NCBI GenBank assembly: GCA_951800145.1
Contig: CATOJE010000001.1
Coordinates: 1-59,233 of the forward strand
Source: an uncultured Lachnospiraceae bacterium
GTDB lineage: Bacteria; Bacillota; Clostridia; Lachnospirales; Lachnospiraceae
Length of the DNA stretch: 59,233 nt
Direction of reading: 5' to 3'
Shown: one piece after another, positions 1 through 8,035 of the stretch
Layout of the letters: each line of letters starts with the position of its first letter
How positions within the stretch are numbered: position 1 is the first letter of the stretch
The notes under the pieces: generated by a model
Databases searched by the model: none
Told to the model about the DNA's origin: nothing
What the model saw: the letters and a program-made list of their open reading frames with translations, nothing else
Position numbers and translations under genes: made by a program

Positions 1-100
1 TTGGCTGATTTCACTGATTCCTTTTGGTTTTTCGCAGCCTTGGCTGGCTTCACTGGCTCCTTTTGGTTTTTCGCAGCCTTGGCTGGCTTCGCTGGTTCCG
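1..100. repeat. 39-bp tandem repeat at the window edge
   Basis: Two near-identical copies of a 39-bp unit (1-39 and 40-78) are followed by a partial third copy (79-100). The unit length is a multiple of three. Read on the minus strand, one frame is open through all copies to the window edge and gives a 13-residue Ala/Lys/Pro-rich unit, AAKNQKEPVKPAK. The same frame runs back into the end of the aldolase gene and has no ATG before the edge. It may be the N-terminal part of the next minus-strand gene or only a minisatellite; the edge prevents a decision. Confidence 0.7.
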
Positions 101-178
101 CTGGTTCCCTTCGCTTGCTGCTTCCCTTCCCAGAAAGCTGCAGTCTGAGTCCTTCATCTGCTGTCTGGCTTCGCTCCC

Positions 179-778
179 TTAGGTTCTCTTTGCCAGATAC
201 TGCTGCCAGGCAATCTGGGCTGTCTCCTCGATGAGCTCCGCGATTTGCCCTGCCTTCACCGCGCTGGAAGCCATAGCCACGATCCCATGTCCCTTCAGGA
301 TAAATGCCGCTGTATTCGGCGCCTGATCCATCACTGAAAACACCTTGGGAAGCTCCTCCGCTGTCACTGCCTGAGTGGCCACATCGATCACTTGAACCGG
401 CTGCTTCAGCTTCAGCTCTGCATGCATCGTAACCAGATTCAGCCATGAAAAATTAAGGGAAATCAAGATGGCATAGGGACTGTGGGTGTGGACAATCCCA
501 CCGATATTCCCATATCGCTTATAAAGATTTCCGTGGAGCGTGCTCTCCCTGGTAGGCTTGCAGGTTCCCTCCAAAAGATTTCCCGAAAAATCTGTAATCG
601 TCAGATTCTCCTCTGTGCACTGGCCATAAGAATAGCCGCTGGGCTTAACGATCATAAGATCCGTTCCCGGGATACGCACACTCAAATTTCCTCCTGTCCC
701 AGTCTGAATCCCGCTCTGGTAGGTTCTGGCAGCAGATTGAAGGAAATCTGTCTTTGCCTTTAAAAATTCGCGGTACAT
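179..778 (-). CDS. class II aldolase/adducin family protein
   Basis: Zinc-dependent class II aldolase fold, 199 residues, the usual size for L-fuculose/L-rhamnulose-phosphate-type aldolases. Visible family residues are the Glu in PTREST, the paired His in GGIVHTHSPYA and the third His in KGHGIVAM, which together form the metal site. The GTGGNLS segment near the start matches the phosphate-binding loop. The ATG at 778 is preferred over an upstream in-frame ATG because GAGGAGG sits nine bases before it. The substrate cannot be told from sequence; a sugar phosphate or a four-carbon acid is likely. The gene is divergent from a GntR-type regulator, the usual arrangement for a substrate-induced catabolic gene. 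The next gene of the operon lies outside the window. Confidence 0.88.
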   Translation of the reverse strand: MYREFLKAKTDFLQSAARTYQSGIQTGTGGNLSVRIPGTDLMIVKPSGYSYGQCTEENLTITDFSGNLLEGTCKPTRESTLHGNLYKRYGNIGGIVHTHSPYAILISLNFSWLNLVTMHAELKLKQPVQVIDVATQAVTAEELPKVFSVMDQAPNTAAFILKGHGIVAMASSAVKAGQIAELIEETAQIAWQQYLAKRT

Positions 779-812
779 GGTATAAATGCCTCCTCTCTGA
801 AATGATACAGTT

Positions 813-986
813 TTGGTACTAATTGGTTTCATATTGGTTTATTTCCTACTTTGATTGGTATTATTCAAATACCTTTCATGTGCATAATCTAGCATTTTAT
901 AGGCATTAATGCAATATTTTTCCTCATTTTTGTCCCAAAATCTGCTTTTTATGCCAATTCATTTTAAGTTTTGGTATAAAATTGGT
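813..986. promoter_or_regulatory. TTGGT half-site array between aldolase and gntR
   Basis: The 510-bp divergent intergenic region (779-1288) holds six TTGGT motifs on the plus strand, starting at 813, 823, 834, 855, 971 and 982. Spacings within the two clusters are 10, 11, 21 and 11 bases, close to whole turns of the helix. Several extend to TTGGTAT or ATTGGTWT. FadR-subfamily GntR proteins often bind TTGGT/ACCAA-type half-sites, so this is probably the operator region of the adjacent regulator. That assignment is inference. Confidence 0.55.
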
Positions 987-1138
987 ATGTTTCAATCCCA
1001 ATAGGGATAATTGGAATATTTTTCCTTGCTGATTTTTTCCATTCATGATAAACTGGAGAAAACAGCCCGCCAGATACATATGCGGGCCATGTGCCCCGCT
1101 GCCGGATCTGCAGATGCAGGTTGGGATTTGGGCTGAAT

Positions 1139-1268
1139 CTGAATTCAGGTTGGAGCTGAATTTGGGTTTCATTTTGAATTTAGGGTTAGTTTTGGAATTA
1201 GAATTAGCTTTGGATTTAGAGCTAGTTTTGGGATTCAGAGTTGGTTTTGGATTTAAACTTAGATTTTA
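1139..1268 (+). repeat. degenerate T/G-rich repeats in the gntR leader
   Basis: Short degenerate repeats built from TTTTGGATTTAGA-like units, with a rough period of 12-18 bases, run almost up to the ribosome binding site of the GntR-type gene. One plus-strand frame through them (1045-1269) is open and gives a Leu/Glu/Gly-rich string without recognisable domains. I read this as a low-complexity leader and not a protein. Confidence 0.5.
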
Positions 1269-1288
1269 GAAAGGCAAGGAGAGATACC

Positions 1289-2071
1289 ATGGCCAGAGCC
1301 AGATTAAGTGATGATATTTTCCAGGATTTGAAGAACAAGATCATTGCAGGAACCTATAAAGTAAACGAGAAGCTTCCGCCAGAGCGAATACTGGCCGAAC
1401 ACTACGCCACAAGCCGGATCCCTGTGCGGGCAGCCATCCGGCTGCTGGCTGAACACGGGTTTGTTAAATCCATGGCCGGATCCGGTAACCTGGTTATCTC
1501 TCAGGGAAATTCCCTGTTTGAAGAAGACGGGGAATCCCTCATCCTCCACGCACCAGTAGAAATCGGGGACACCCGGATCCTTCTGGAAACCATCCGCGTC
1601 CGCCGCCTCATCGAATCCGAAGCCGCCCGCCTGGCTGCCGTAAACCGCACCACCGAAGATATCAAGGAAATTCAAAACGCACTATTCGAATCCATCAATG
1701 AGATCCGGAAGCTGAAGCTAAAAGAGAGCAACGCATTCTTTGACGCGGACAATGCCTTTCACCGCGCCATTATAAACGCATCAAAAAACCAGCTGCTCAT
1801 AGACGCCATTGACGCCATGCCGCTGCTGGTACTCTCCCATCAGTTCTGGAGCCTGAAATACACCACCCCAAGAGACGAGGTGGTCTCCTTTCACACCCAA
1901 ATCTACGAAAGCATCCTGGATGAAAATGAAGCCAAGGCCTACGAGGCCATGAATATACACCTCTCCCGCGTGGAAACCCTGATTATGATGCGCAGCAAGA
2001 AAGGAGAAAAAGATCACGAGGCAGAGGAAATGGGCGAAGAAGAAAACGGAGACGGCGAGGAAGAAATTTAA
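1289..2071 (+). CDS. GntR family transcriptional regulator, FadR/FCD type
   Basis: A 260-residue DNA-binding regulator. Residues 1-70 form the winged helix-turn-helix (LSDDIFQDLKNKI, then KLPPERILAEHYATSRIPVR and the wing GSGNLVIS). Residues from about 95 form a helical FCD ligand domain; DADNAFHRAI and the later H in FHTQIYES are the expected metal/ligand positions. The C-terminus (from about 240) is an acidic, Glu-rich tail. The ATG at 1289 is chosen because AAGGCAAGGAG precedes it and because an upstream ATG at 1241 would add non-family sequence. Divergent from the aldolase, which it probably represses until a sugar-acid or sugar-phosphate effector binds. Confidence 0.9.
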   Translation: MARARLSDDIFQDLKNKIIAGTYKVNEKLPPERILAEHYATSRIPVRAAIRLLAEHGFVKSMAGSGNLVISQGNSLFEEDGESLILHAPVEIGDTRILLETIRVRRLIESEAARLAAVNRTTEDIKEIQNALFESINEIRKLKLKESNAFFDADNAFHRAIINASKNQLLIDAIDAMPLLVLSHQFWSLKYTTPRDEVVSFHTQIYESILDENEAKAYEAMNIHLSRVETLIMMRSKKGEKDHEAEEMGEEENGDGEEEI

Positions 2072-2127
2072 TGGATTTAGCACAGGAACTTCAAGTACGA
2101 AGTATTCGTGTCCTGACCACTTTAAAT

Positions 2128-3261
2128 TCAGTCAAGGCATGAGGGCTCATGGTCCGCCACATAAGCAATAATTCCCGGGCAGATCCCCATAAGCCGCGCC
2201 ACCGCCCGCTCCACAGAAATCCCCTCCTTCTCCCTGGATTTGCAGATTCCGTGGAAAAAATCATTCCGCTTGCGAATGATCTGCCGGATATCCTCCCGCT
2301 GGATTTCAATTACATTACCCCATTCCTCAAAGGCATGAATCCCCATCCCTCTGAGAATATTCACCAGCTTCTGCTCCCTGCCAATGTCCGTAATATCCTT
2401 CACACGCTGAAGAATTGCAGACTCCAGCCGGCTCTGCCTGTCCGGCTCCTCAGGAAAGACCCCTGCAAGGGCGCTCTTAATCCTCCCTACCTCCTCCGGG
2501 GCATACAGCTTCACCGCTCCGGACAGGTGCACATATTCCCGCTCAATAAACTCAATGATCGAAAACAGATGAAAAAACTTGCTCTTCACATTCTCCTGGC
2601 CCAGAGCTGTGTAATATTCCTGAAGCAAATACTCCATCGCCTCATTCCCAACCCTGTAATACTTTGCAAAATCCCCTGCTGGCAGCTTCCCGTAAATCGT
2701 AGTCTCACAGCTCACCTGAGCTGCTATCCCAAAGCTGGCATACATCTCAATGTATCGGTTTCCCTCCCCATCGACACAATCCACCGTCCGCTCCCGCTCC
2801 TCACATCCGACAGCCCTGTCATACTCCTCCCATGCCCTGTGAGCCCATTCCGCCCGGCTGTACTGCGGCTCCACCCTGGGCTGGAATAAATGCTTGTTCC
2901 CATTCGCCCTGGTGATCATCATGCTCAGAGAACGGCAGACACGATGAAGGAAGGGCTGAAGCATTTCCCCGGCCTCCTCCTGGGAATGGGCAGCTATGCC
3001 ATCTATATGCAGGAAAAATTCCCTCCGGGGCAGCACATCCATCCCCTCCTCCTGTCCGCAGGTGATGGAAATCCTCCAGATGGCCTGGGAATGGAAGGGC
3101 GTACCATCCGGAATCAGCTCATGAACGGGGAAGACCTCTGTAAAGGAGATATCCTGATCCAGGCCCATGATAAGCTGGGTGTCGCTTTGGGGAGAATCGA
3201 TGCTGTAGGTATTGTAAGTTAAGGGTATGCGAAGCGTGTAGATGCGTAAGGTGCGTAGCAT
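2128..3261 (-). CDS. hypothetical protein with HEPN-like C-terminal domain
   Basis: A 377-residue soluble protein whose function I do not recognise. The N-terminal 110 residues look beta-rich. The C-terminal 150 residues are helical and end in RKRNDFFHGICK, an R-x4-H motif (R332, H337) of the kind that forms the active site of HEPN-type RNases and HEPN-like Apea/MauJ families. AAAGGAGG eight bases before the ATG supports the start. It stands alone between the GntR-type gene and the end of the polysaccharide operon and has its own promoter. The HEPN call rests on one motif and helical context; if real it could act on RNA, as in phage defence or stress proteins, but no partner gene is next to it. 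Confidence 0.6.
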   Translation of the reverse strand: MLRTLRIYTLRIPLTYNTYSIDSPQSDTQLIMGLDQDISFTEVFPVHELIPDGTPFHSQAIWRISITCGQEEGMDVLPRREFFLHIDGIAAHSQEEAGEMLQPFLHRVCRSLSMMITRANGNKHLFQPRVEPQYSRAEWAHRAWEEYDRAVGCEERERTVDCVDGEGNRYIEMYASFGIAAQVSCETTIYGKLPAGDFAKYYRVGNEAMEYLLQEYYTALGQENVKSKFFHLFSIIEFIEREYVHLSGAVKLYAPEEVGRIKSALAGVFPEEPDRQSRLESAILQRVKDITDIGREQKLVNILRGMGIHAFEEWGNVIEIQREDIRQIIRKRNDFFHGICKSREKEGISVERAVARLMGICPGIIAYVADHEPSCLD

Positions 3262-3282
3262 ATAGGTTTCCTCCTTTGGGAT

Positions 3283-3324
3283 TCGAGAGCTGCTTGCATG
3301 AAATCGGGCACTGCTTGCGTGAAA
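3283..3324. repeat. 21-bp tandem duplication in the leader of the HEPN-like gene
   Basis: Two adjacent 21-bp units (3283-3303 and 3304-3324) match at 17 of 21 positions; on the transcribed strand both contain TTTCAYGCAAGCAG. They lie in the untranslated leader between the promoter and the ribosome binding site. Confidence 0.6.
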
Positions 3325-3398
3325 GCTTCCGTGTGCTTCTGCTCAGGGACTTGCTGGAACTGTGAGGGGATTATTGAAGCATATTTCTTATATCTCTT

Positions 3399-3427
3399 AT
3401 TATAAAGAGAAGGGGGAGGAATAGCAA
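3399..3427 (-). promoter_or_regulatory. sigma-A-type promoter for the HEPN-like gene
   Basis: On the minus strand TTGCTA (3427-3422) is followed after 17 bases by a perfect TATAAT (3404-3399). It reads into the HEPN-like gene with a leader of about 130 bases. Confidence 0.6.
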
Positions 3428-3544
3428 GATAATCGCCAAATTTCCAGGTTATGCTGAGGTTTTTCGGCAACAAATGATACATTTGCCAAAAATGCGTGGT
3501 ATTTCAAAAATGCGCTTGTCCGTGCGAACTACAGGAATTAAAAA

Positions 3545-4363
3545 TCAATCCCCCGGCACATACACCCCTCTCAAATTTCGAAACAAAATCTTTAACAGCT
3601 CCACATTCCCCTTCCAAAAGCGAATCTTGGTCGGTGTTTTCCCTCTTTTCGGATAAACCCTGGATACCGGGATCTCACAAACTTTATATCGAAGCTGTGC
3701 AGCCCGGACAGATAAATACGCCAGCAATTCATAGGTTTGAAAAATCTCCCGCAGGGGCTGTACCCTTTCATCCGTCAGATATCGCCTGGAATAGGCCCGG
3801 TATGCATTCGTGGTATCTGTGAAATGATATCCCGCTGTCCAGGAAATTACCGGGGCGTGCAGCAAACGGACAGAAAGCAGCCGGAGCAGCGGTGTGCGGA
3901 TTGCCCGCCCTCCCTTGATAAAACGCGAGCCCTGAACAAAGTCATATCCTTCCTCCAGCTTCTGGATAAACCGGGGAACATCCTCGATGCTGTCCTTATT
4001 ATTCCCGTCAATGGTGAGGAGCCCTTTGTATCCCCTCTGAAGCGCCCACCATATCCCCATGCGCAGCTGGGCGCCCTGCCTGCCCTCATCGTCCTTTGTA
4101 AGGAGAGTATTCACCCCAAGCCGTCGGAGTATTCCCTCCTCCATACTGCCATCGCCCGATCCCCCGTCGCAAATTACAATGTCGGCGTAATCCGAAACCT
4201 TGTATTTGGCTGCCCTGGCCAGCTCCTTGTGGATTCGTTTTCCTTCATTAATCACCGGAATCAAAAGGACATAATCCTTCCCCTTTTCCCGAAATTCTTT
4301 ATAAAAAAATCTGGGAACGCCTTCCTGCTTCTCATAAATCCCGGATCCAGTTCCCTGGTTCAT
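3545..4363 (-). CDS. glycosyltransferase family 2 (DPM/DPG-synthase-like)
   Basis: GT-A fold transferase of 272 residues. Seen are the nucleotide-binding start VLLIPVINEGKRI, the CDGGSGDGS loop and TIDGNNKD, which takes the place of the DxD metal motif. The sequence resembles polyprenyl-phosphate mannose/glucose synthases but lacks their C-terminal membrane segments, so the donor product and acceptor are open. The ATG at 4363 overlaps the stop of the preceding gene (ATGA) and has GGGAGGTG seven bases upstream, so it is translationally coupled to the TIM-barrel gene. It is the last gene of the polysaccharide cluster. Confidence 0.82.
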   Translation of the reverse strand: MNQGTGSGIYEKQEGVPRFFYKEFREKGKDYVLLIPVINEGKRIHKELARAAKYKVSDYADIVICDGGSGDGSMEEGILRRLGVNTLLTKDDEGRQGAQLRMGIWWALQRGYKGLLTIDGNNKDSIEDVPRFIQKLEEGYDFVQGSRFIKGGRAIRTPLLRLLSVRLLHAPVISWTAGYHFTDTTNAYRAYSRRYLTDERVQPLREIFQTYELLAYLSVRAAQLRYKVCEIPVSRVYPKRGKTPTKIRFWKGNVELLKILFRNLRGVYVPGD

Positions 4364-5160
4364 CCAAACACCTCCCGAATATAGCTGCAAACCTGACGGA
4401 TTTTTTCCAGATCCTTCTGCCTTCCCATCTCCACAGAAACAAACCCTTCATATCCTTCCTCTCTCAGCAGACGGGATAATTCCAGGTGCTCCTGACGGAT
4501 CCTCACCGGCTGTAGTCCCGGCTCGCTGATATGGACATGATTTACCAGATTGATCTTCCCCTTTAGCTGTCCCACCAGCTCGCCATTCGCCAACATGGTC
4601 CCAAAATCCAGGTTTAACCGAAAAGCCTCCTCCCCCACCTTCCCGATCAGTTCCAGGGCCTCCTTTGTCGTATTGATATAATTGGTATGATAAATTGGCG
4701 GATTTGCCTCCATGGCAATGACTGCATAGTGCTCCTTCGCATACTGCGCCAATTCACAAAAAAATGGGGCTGCCAGCCTATCCACGGATGAAGGATCCAC
4801 GCTATCCGGAACCCTTCTGTTCCTTGGACATCCAAAAACCAGGTTCCCGCATCCAATCCGTTCCGCAAAATCAATCCCTTTCCTTGTATATTCAACTAAC
4901 GCCCCTCTCTCCTGGCTGCTTCCAAAAATCCGCTCGGTCCGTCCGAACCAGATAGACTGCATAGATGGGATCACCAGCCCCTCGGCCTCCCTTATATCCT
5001 GGCTCCACCGCCGTGCCCTCTCCCCTTGGTCATAGGGATTTTCCGCAAAAACCCGTGTGGGGGCAATCTCTAACCCAGTAAACTGATTCTCCCGAAGAAT
5101 CTGAAACACTGCCCGGTCATCCTTTTCCTCCCAGGCAATGTTCGACATTGCTAACCGCAT
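4360..5160 (-). CDS. sugar phosphate isomerase/epimerase-like TIM-barrel protein
   Basis: A 266-residue member of the xylose-isomerase-like TIM barrel family (AP_endonuc_2 fold). Candidate metal and acid residues are the Glu in AIAMEANPP, the Asp in LNLDFGTM, the His in VNHVHISEP and the Glu in VSVEMGR; these four positions form the divalent metal site in the family. The ATG at 5160 is used, with GGAGG eight bases upstream; an in-frame GTG at 5169 lacks that support. It probably isomerises or epimerises a sugar needed for the polymer, coupled to the GT2 downstream. The exact reaction is unknown. Confidence 0.78.
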   Translation of the reverse strand: MRLAMSNIAWEEKDDRAVFQILRENQFTGLEIAPTRVFAENPYDQGERARRWSQDIREAEGLVIPSMQSIWFGRTERIFGSSQERGALVEYTRKGIDFAERIGCGNLVFGCPRNRRVPDSVDPSSVDRLAAPFFCELAQYAKEHYAVIAMEANPPIYHTNYINTTKEALELIGKVGEEAFRLNLDFGTMLANGELVGQLKGKINLVNHVHISEPGLQPVRIRQEHLELSRLLREEGYEGFVSVEMGRQKDLEKIRQVCSYIREVFG

Positions 5161-5212
5161 TGATACCACCTCCTGCCTCTAAGTTTCCAGAACCTCCCTG
5201 GTATGCTGCCCT

Positions 5213-5256
5213 CGATTCCTCTCTCCTCGATTACTCTCTCCTCTATTCCTCTCTCT
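5213..5256. repeat. 15-bp pyrimidine-rich tandem repeat
   Basis: About three degenerate copies of a 15-bp unit of the form TTCCTCTCTCCTCGA lie between the epimerase-like gene and the TIM-barrel gene. On the transcribed strand this is a GAGGAGAGA-rich spacer, so it carries several imitation Shine-Dalgarno sequences. Confidence 0.6.
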
Positions 5257-5264
5257 TTTCGCTC

Positions 5265-6200
5265 TCATCTCGCAAGCTCTGCAGCGGACTCATTGACGAA
5301 GCGCCGGATATCCTCTAATACCTCCTGCTTGCTTAAGATATACCCTCCGCTCCTGCCAAAAAGATCTCCATGCTTTGTCCGGTAATCATAAAAGGCCGGC
5401 TGTGCCGTTATCTCATTTACAAATTCTCCGCCGGTCAGAAACTGGTATATTTCACCTGCTGATACTGGTTCGGTCGCTGGGTGCCATAGCTTAATCCCAG
5501 CCCTCAACACGATCTGCATATCCGTCCATAGACGTGAAAGATCGTAAAATTGATACTTACTTCTGCTGTCTGTAAAATTCAATGCAGAAAATCCGAGGGT
5601 TCTAAACTTATTTTTCAATTTCTCTTTATCACAGTCAGAAGCATAGATTTTATAGAACCCATTATTCTGTCGGATATAATACTTGCCAAGTTCCGGATCC
5701 TTCTCTAACAGCTCTTGATACTTTGATTCCTTAAGCATAAATGGAATAAAATTTATATAATCATAAATAAAATTTTTCTTTATATTTTTCCCAAATAGTC
5801 CTGGTAGTCTCACAATAAGGGCATCTGAAAAGTTCGTTCTCACCCAGTTTTCTAATTGGTATCGGTTAAATCCATACGGTAGAAGATTCACTGTGTCAAT
5901 AACAGAAGTCTCGTCTACACCTTGGGGCGTCCCAAAAACATCAACCGTTGAAATTAAAACAAGCCTTTTGGGATTTATCTTCAAAATGTTTTCTTCTGCT
6001 TGAAGGATATGTTTCAAATCCTTTATTGAATCACGATTTGCAAGATATTTTTCTGCCCGCACTCCTGCATAAATTAACAAATCCGGATTCGTCCCATAGG
6101 CGCTTTCTATGTTTTTTGAATTGTATTTGGCATCAAATCTATCTGGCAAATATAAATTACTTCCAACAAATCCTGTATATCCTACCAAAGCTGTCTTCAA
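5265..6200 (-). CDS. NAD(P)-dependent epimerase/dehydratase-like protein
   Basis: Extended short-chain dehydrogenase of 311 residues. The Rossmann motif GYTGFVGSNL opens the protein and VLISTVDVF carries the active-site Ser/Thr strand. The usual YxxxK is replaced by YxxxR in PYGFNRY, so the catalytic Lys is an Arg; this may be normal for its subfamily. The start is a TTG at 6200, supported by GAGGAGG seven bases upstream and a TTGA overlap with the stop of the preceding membrane transferase gene. Likely role: redox or epimerisation of a nucleotide sugar, or a sugar-nucleotide-binding protein, for the surface glycan. AT-rich like its neighbours upstream. Confidence 0.75.
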   Translation of the reverse strand: MKTALVGYTGFVGSNLYLPDRFDAKYNSKNIESAYGTNPDLLIYAGVRAEKYLANRDSIKDLKHILQAEENILKINPKRLVLISTVDVFGTPQGVDETSVIDTVNLLPYGFNRYQLENWVRTNFSDALIVRLPGLFGKNIKKNFIYDYINFIPFMLKESKYQELLEKDPELGKYYIRQNNGFYKIYASDCDKEKLKNKFRTLGFSALNFTDSRSKYQFYDLSRLWTDMQIVLRAGIKLWHPATEPVSAGEIYQFLTGGEFVNEITAQPAFYDYRTKHGDLFGRSGGYILSKQEVLEDIRRFVNESAAELAR

Positions 6201-8023
6201 TTCGTATCCTCCTCATCTATATCAACAATCCTGTATATCCAGACATCTCCTGTCCCGATAAATCCACGGTCAACTACCAATTGTTCTGAGCTTTGCTGTT
6301 CCGCTAACTGGCTCCTGATTGCCTCGCTGATTGGTGAAGAAAGAAACAGCCAATTATCGATGGTCTTATCTAATTCTGGTATTTCTGCTGGTCCCCAAAA
6401 ATCAGTTCGACCAAACAAACAATTCGAAGTCTCAGGATAATAAACCTTTTCGACCGTCCAAGCTAAATGAACAATATTTGTATAAATGCAATCATCTTCA
6501 CTTATTTCCGGAACGGTCAATGCCAAGGTTTTTGCAAGACGTTTATTCTGTTCCTGTTCCAGTATGAAAACACTGCAATAGTCAGGATAACAAGAGACAA
6601 AAATCACGCTGATAATTACAAATGTGTATAATTTATGTAGTCTGCATTTTGAGATGCTGACTCCAAAAAGCAGCCAAATAATAATATAAGACGGATATAA
6701 ATATCTCAAGACGATAATAGGGAAAAGCAGCGCGGAAATAGACTTTGCAACAATTATCGTTCCAAATACTGCACATATACCGCTTAATATCCATATCACA
6801 TATCCGCTTATATTCCATTCCTTCGGTGTAAACGATATTACAATATCTATCTTTTTATTTTCATTTTTTGAAATCCTCACAATACCAATTTCATATATCA
6901 GGTGTATAAATAAAACCACAAAAAATCCATATAAAAATTTCATGGAGCAGCGTGAATGAAAAATAAATTCAAAGCAGTCATACCATCCCACTTCACTAAT
7001 ATGATAGTTTGACATAACCATGCCCCGAATCTTACGGCAAAATATGATCCAGGGGACAAAAAGAAACAGGACGGTTGTTCCAGAGGCAAACACTTTCATA
7101 ACATTTTTCTGTTCAACCTTTGCTACATAGAGCAGCAGAATTAGATATAATAACCCTACTGCCGCAATGGCAAAATAATGTGAATATACAGCCCCTAAGG
7201 AGAATATCGACATAAGAAAAAAATAGCTGTTTTTTCTGGTTTTAAACAATTTGTACGCCGTTAAATATGTAAGAAAAATAAACAACTGACACCATGCATA
7301 CATTCTGACTTCCAAATTATATGTAACAGCACATTCAAGAAGTGTATCTAATGCTGTTAAAATAAGTACAACTTCCGTGCCGAACCATTTCCAGACAAAG
7401 ACTAACGTAAGCATAACGGTAATAAAATATGGAAGGGTGGAAGCAAAATGATAAACTACACCTGTATATCCAAGAATACGGCAGAATATCCATACCACTG
7501 CATAATGAAGGGGCGAGTGGCCATTTGCAGCAACATTTTCCAGCATCTCTGTCCAAGTCATTCTGGATGCAAGGATTGCAATTCCCTCATCCCCCCAAAA
7601 GCTATTGTCAAATATCCGAATCGCGTGATGGAGCATCATAATAACAGCAAAAAGAATCACCAATATTCTTTCTGTCTTTTTAGAGATCCAGCGCTTTTCC
7701 GCATTCATCTTAAGCTCGAACGATATTCTGTCCCTGCATATTCTCTCAATTTGTGGAACAGCTACTGCAAGGGCTAACCCTAGTAACAGATATTTCACCG
7801 CAAAATCGCTATATTGATTTAGCGTATTATATATATTTTCTGTCTTCTTCTGTATCAGGACCCGAAGAGCAATAATGGACGCATTAATCAATACATTACC
7901 GCAAATATATTCGAAACTATGATTAATAATACTACGAAATTCTCTTTTAAGCGTTTCTCCCCTCATTTTATTCCTTAAATAGCAGAGAATAAAGGATGGA
8001 AAAAACAAGCACACGATTGCCAT
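6197..8023 (-). CDS. GT-C-type membrane glycosyltransferase (GT39-like)
   Basis: A 608-residue polytopic membrane protein with roughly ten or more hydrophobic segments. The first large loop contains NSFWGDEGI and NGHSPLHY, the acidic and His-Pro motifs of GT-C enzymes such as ArnT/PMT, which use polyprenyl-phosphate sugars as donors outside the membrane. The C-terminal 130 residues form a soluble extracytoplasmic domain. Start ATG at 8023 with AAGGGGA upstream. It follows a GtrB-like donor synthase, so the pair probably adds a side sugar on the outer face of the membrane. Acceptor and sugar are unknown. Confidence 0.78.
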   Translation of the reverse strand: MAIVCLFFPSFILCYLRNKMRGETLKREFRSIINHSFEYICGNVLINASIIALRVLIQKKTENIYNTLNQYSDFAVKYLLLGLALAVAVPQIERICRDRISFELKMNAEKRWISKKTERILVILFAVIMMLHHAIRIFDNSFWGDEGIAILASRMTWTEMLENVAANGHSPLHYAVVWIFCRILGYTGVVYHFASTLPYFITVMLTLVFVWKWFGTEVVLILTALDTLLECAVTYNLEVRMYAWCQLFIFLTYLTAYKLFKTRKNSYFFLMSIFSLGAVYSHYFAIAAVGLLYLILLLYVAKVEQKNVMKVFASGTTVLFLFVPWIIFCRKIRGMVMSNYHISEVGWYDCFEFIFHSRCSMKFLYGFFVVLFIHLIYEIGIVRISKNENKKIDIVISFTPKEWNISGYVIWILSGICAVFGTIIVAKSISALLFPIIVLRYLYPSYIIIWLLFGVSISKCRLHKLYTFVIISVIFVSCYPDYCSVFILEQEQNKRLAKTLALTVPEISEDDCIYTNIVHLAWTVEKVYYPETSNCLFGRTDFWGPAEIPELDKTIDNWLFLSSPISEAIRSQLAEQQSSEQLVVDRGFIGTGDVWIYRIVDIDEEDTN

Positions 8024-8035
8024 TTATGTTTCCCC

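Noticed and set aside
1-234. Plus-strand Phe/Ala/Gly-rich frame at the left edge
   Set aside because: It is antisense to the aldolase end and to the 39-bp repeats; its composition mirrors the repeat.
1045-1269. 74-residue Leu-rich frame before gntR
   Set aside because: Low-complexity repeat translation with no ribosome binding site.
5265-6200. YxxxR in the epimerase-like protein as evidence of a dead enzyme
   Set aside because: The rest of the fold is intact, and this substitution may be normal in the subfamily, so I do not claim inactivity.
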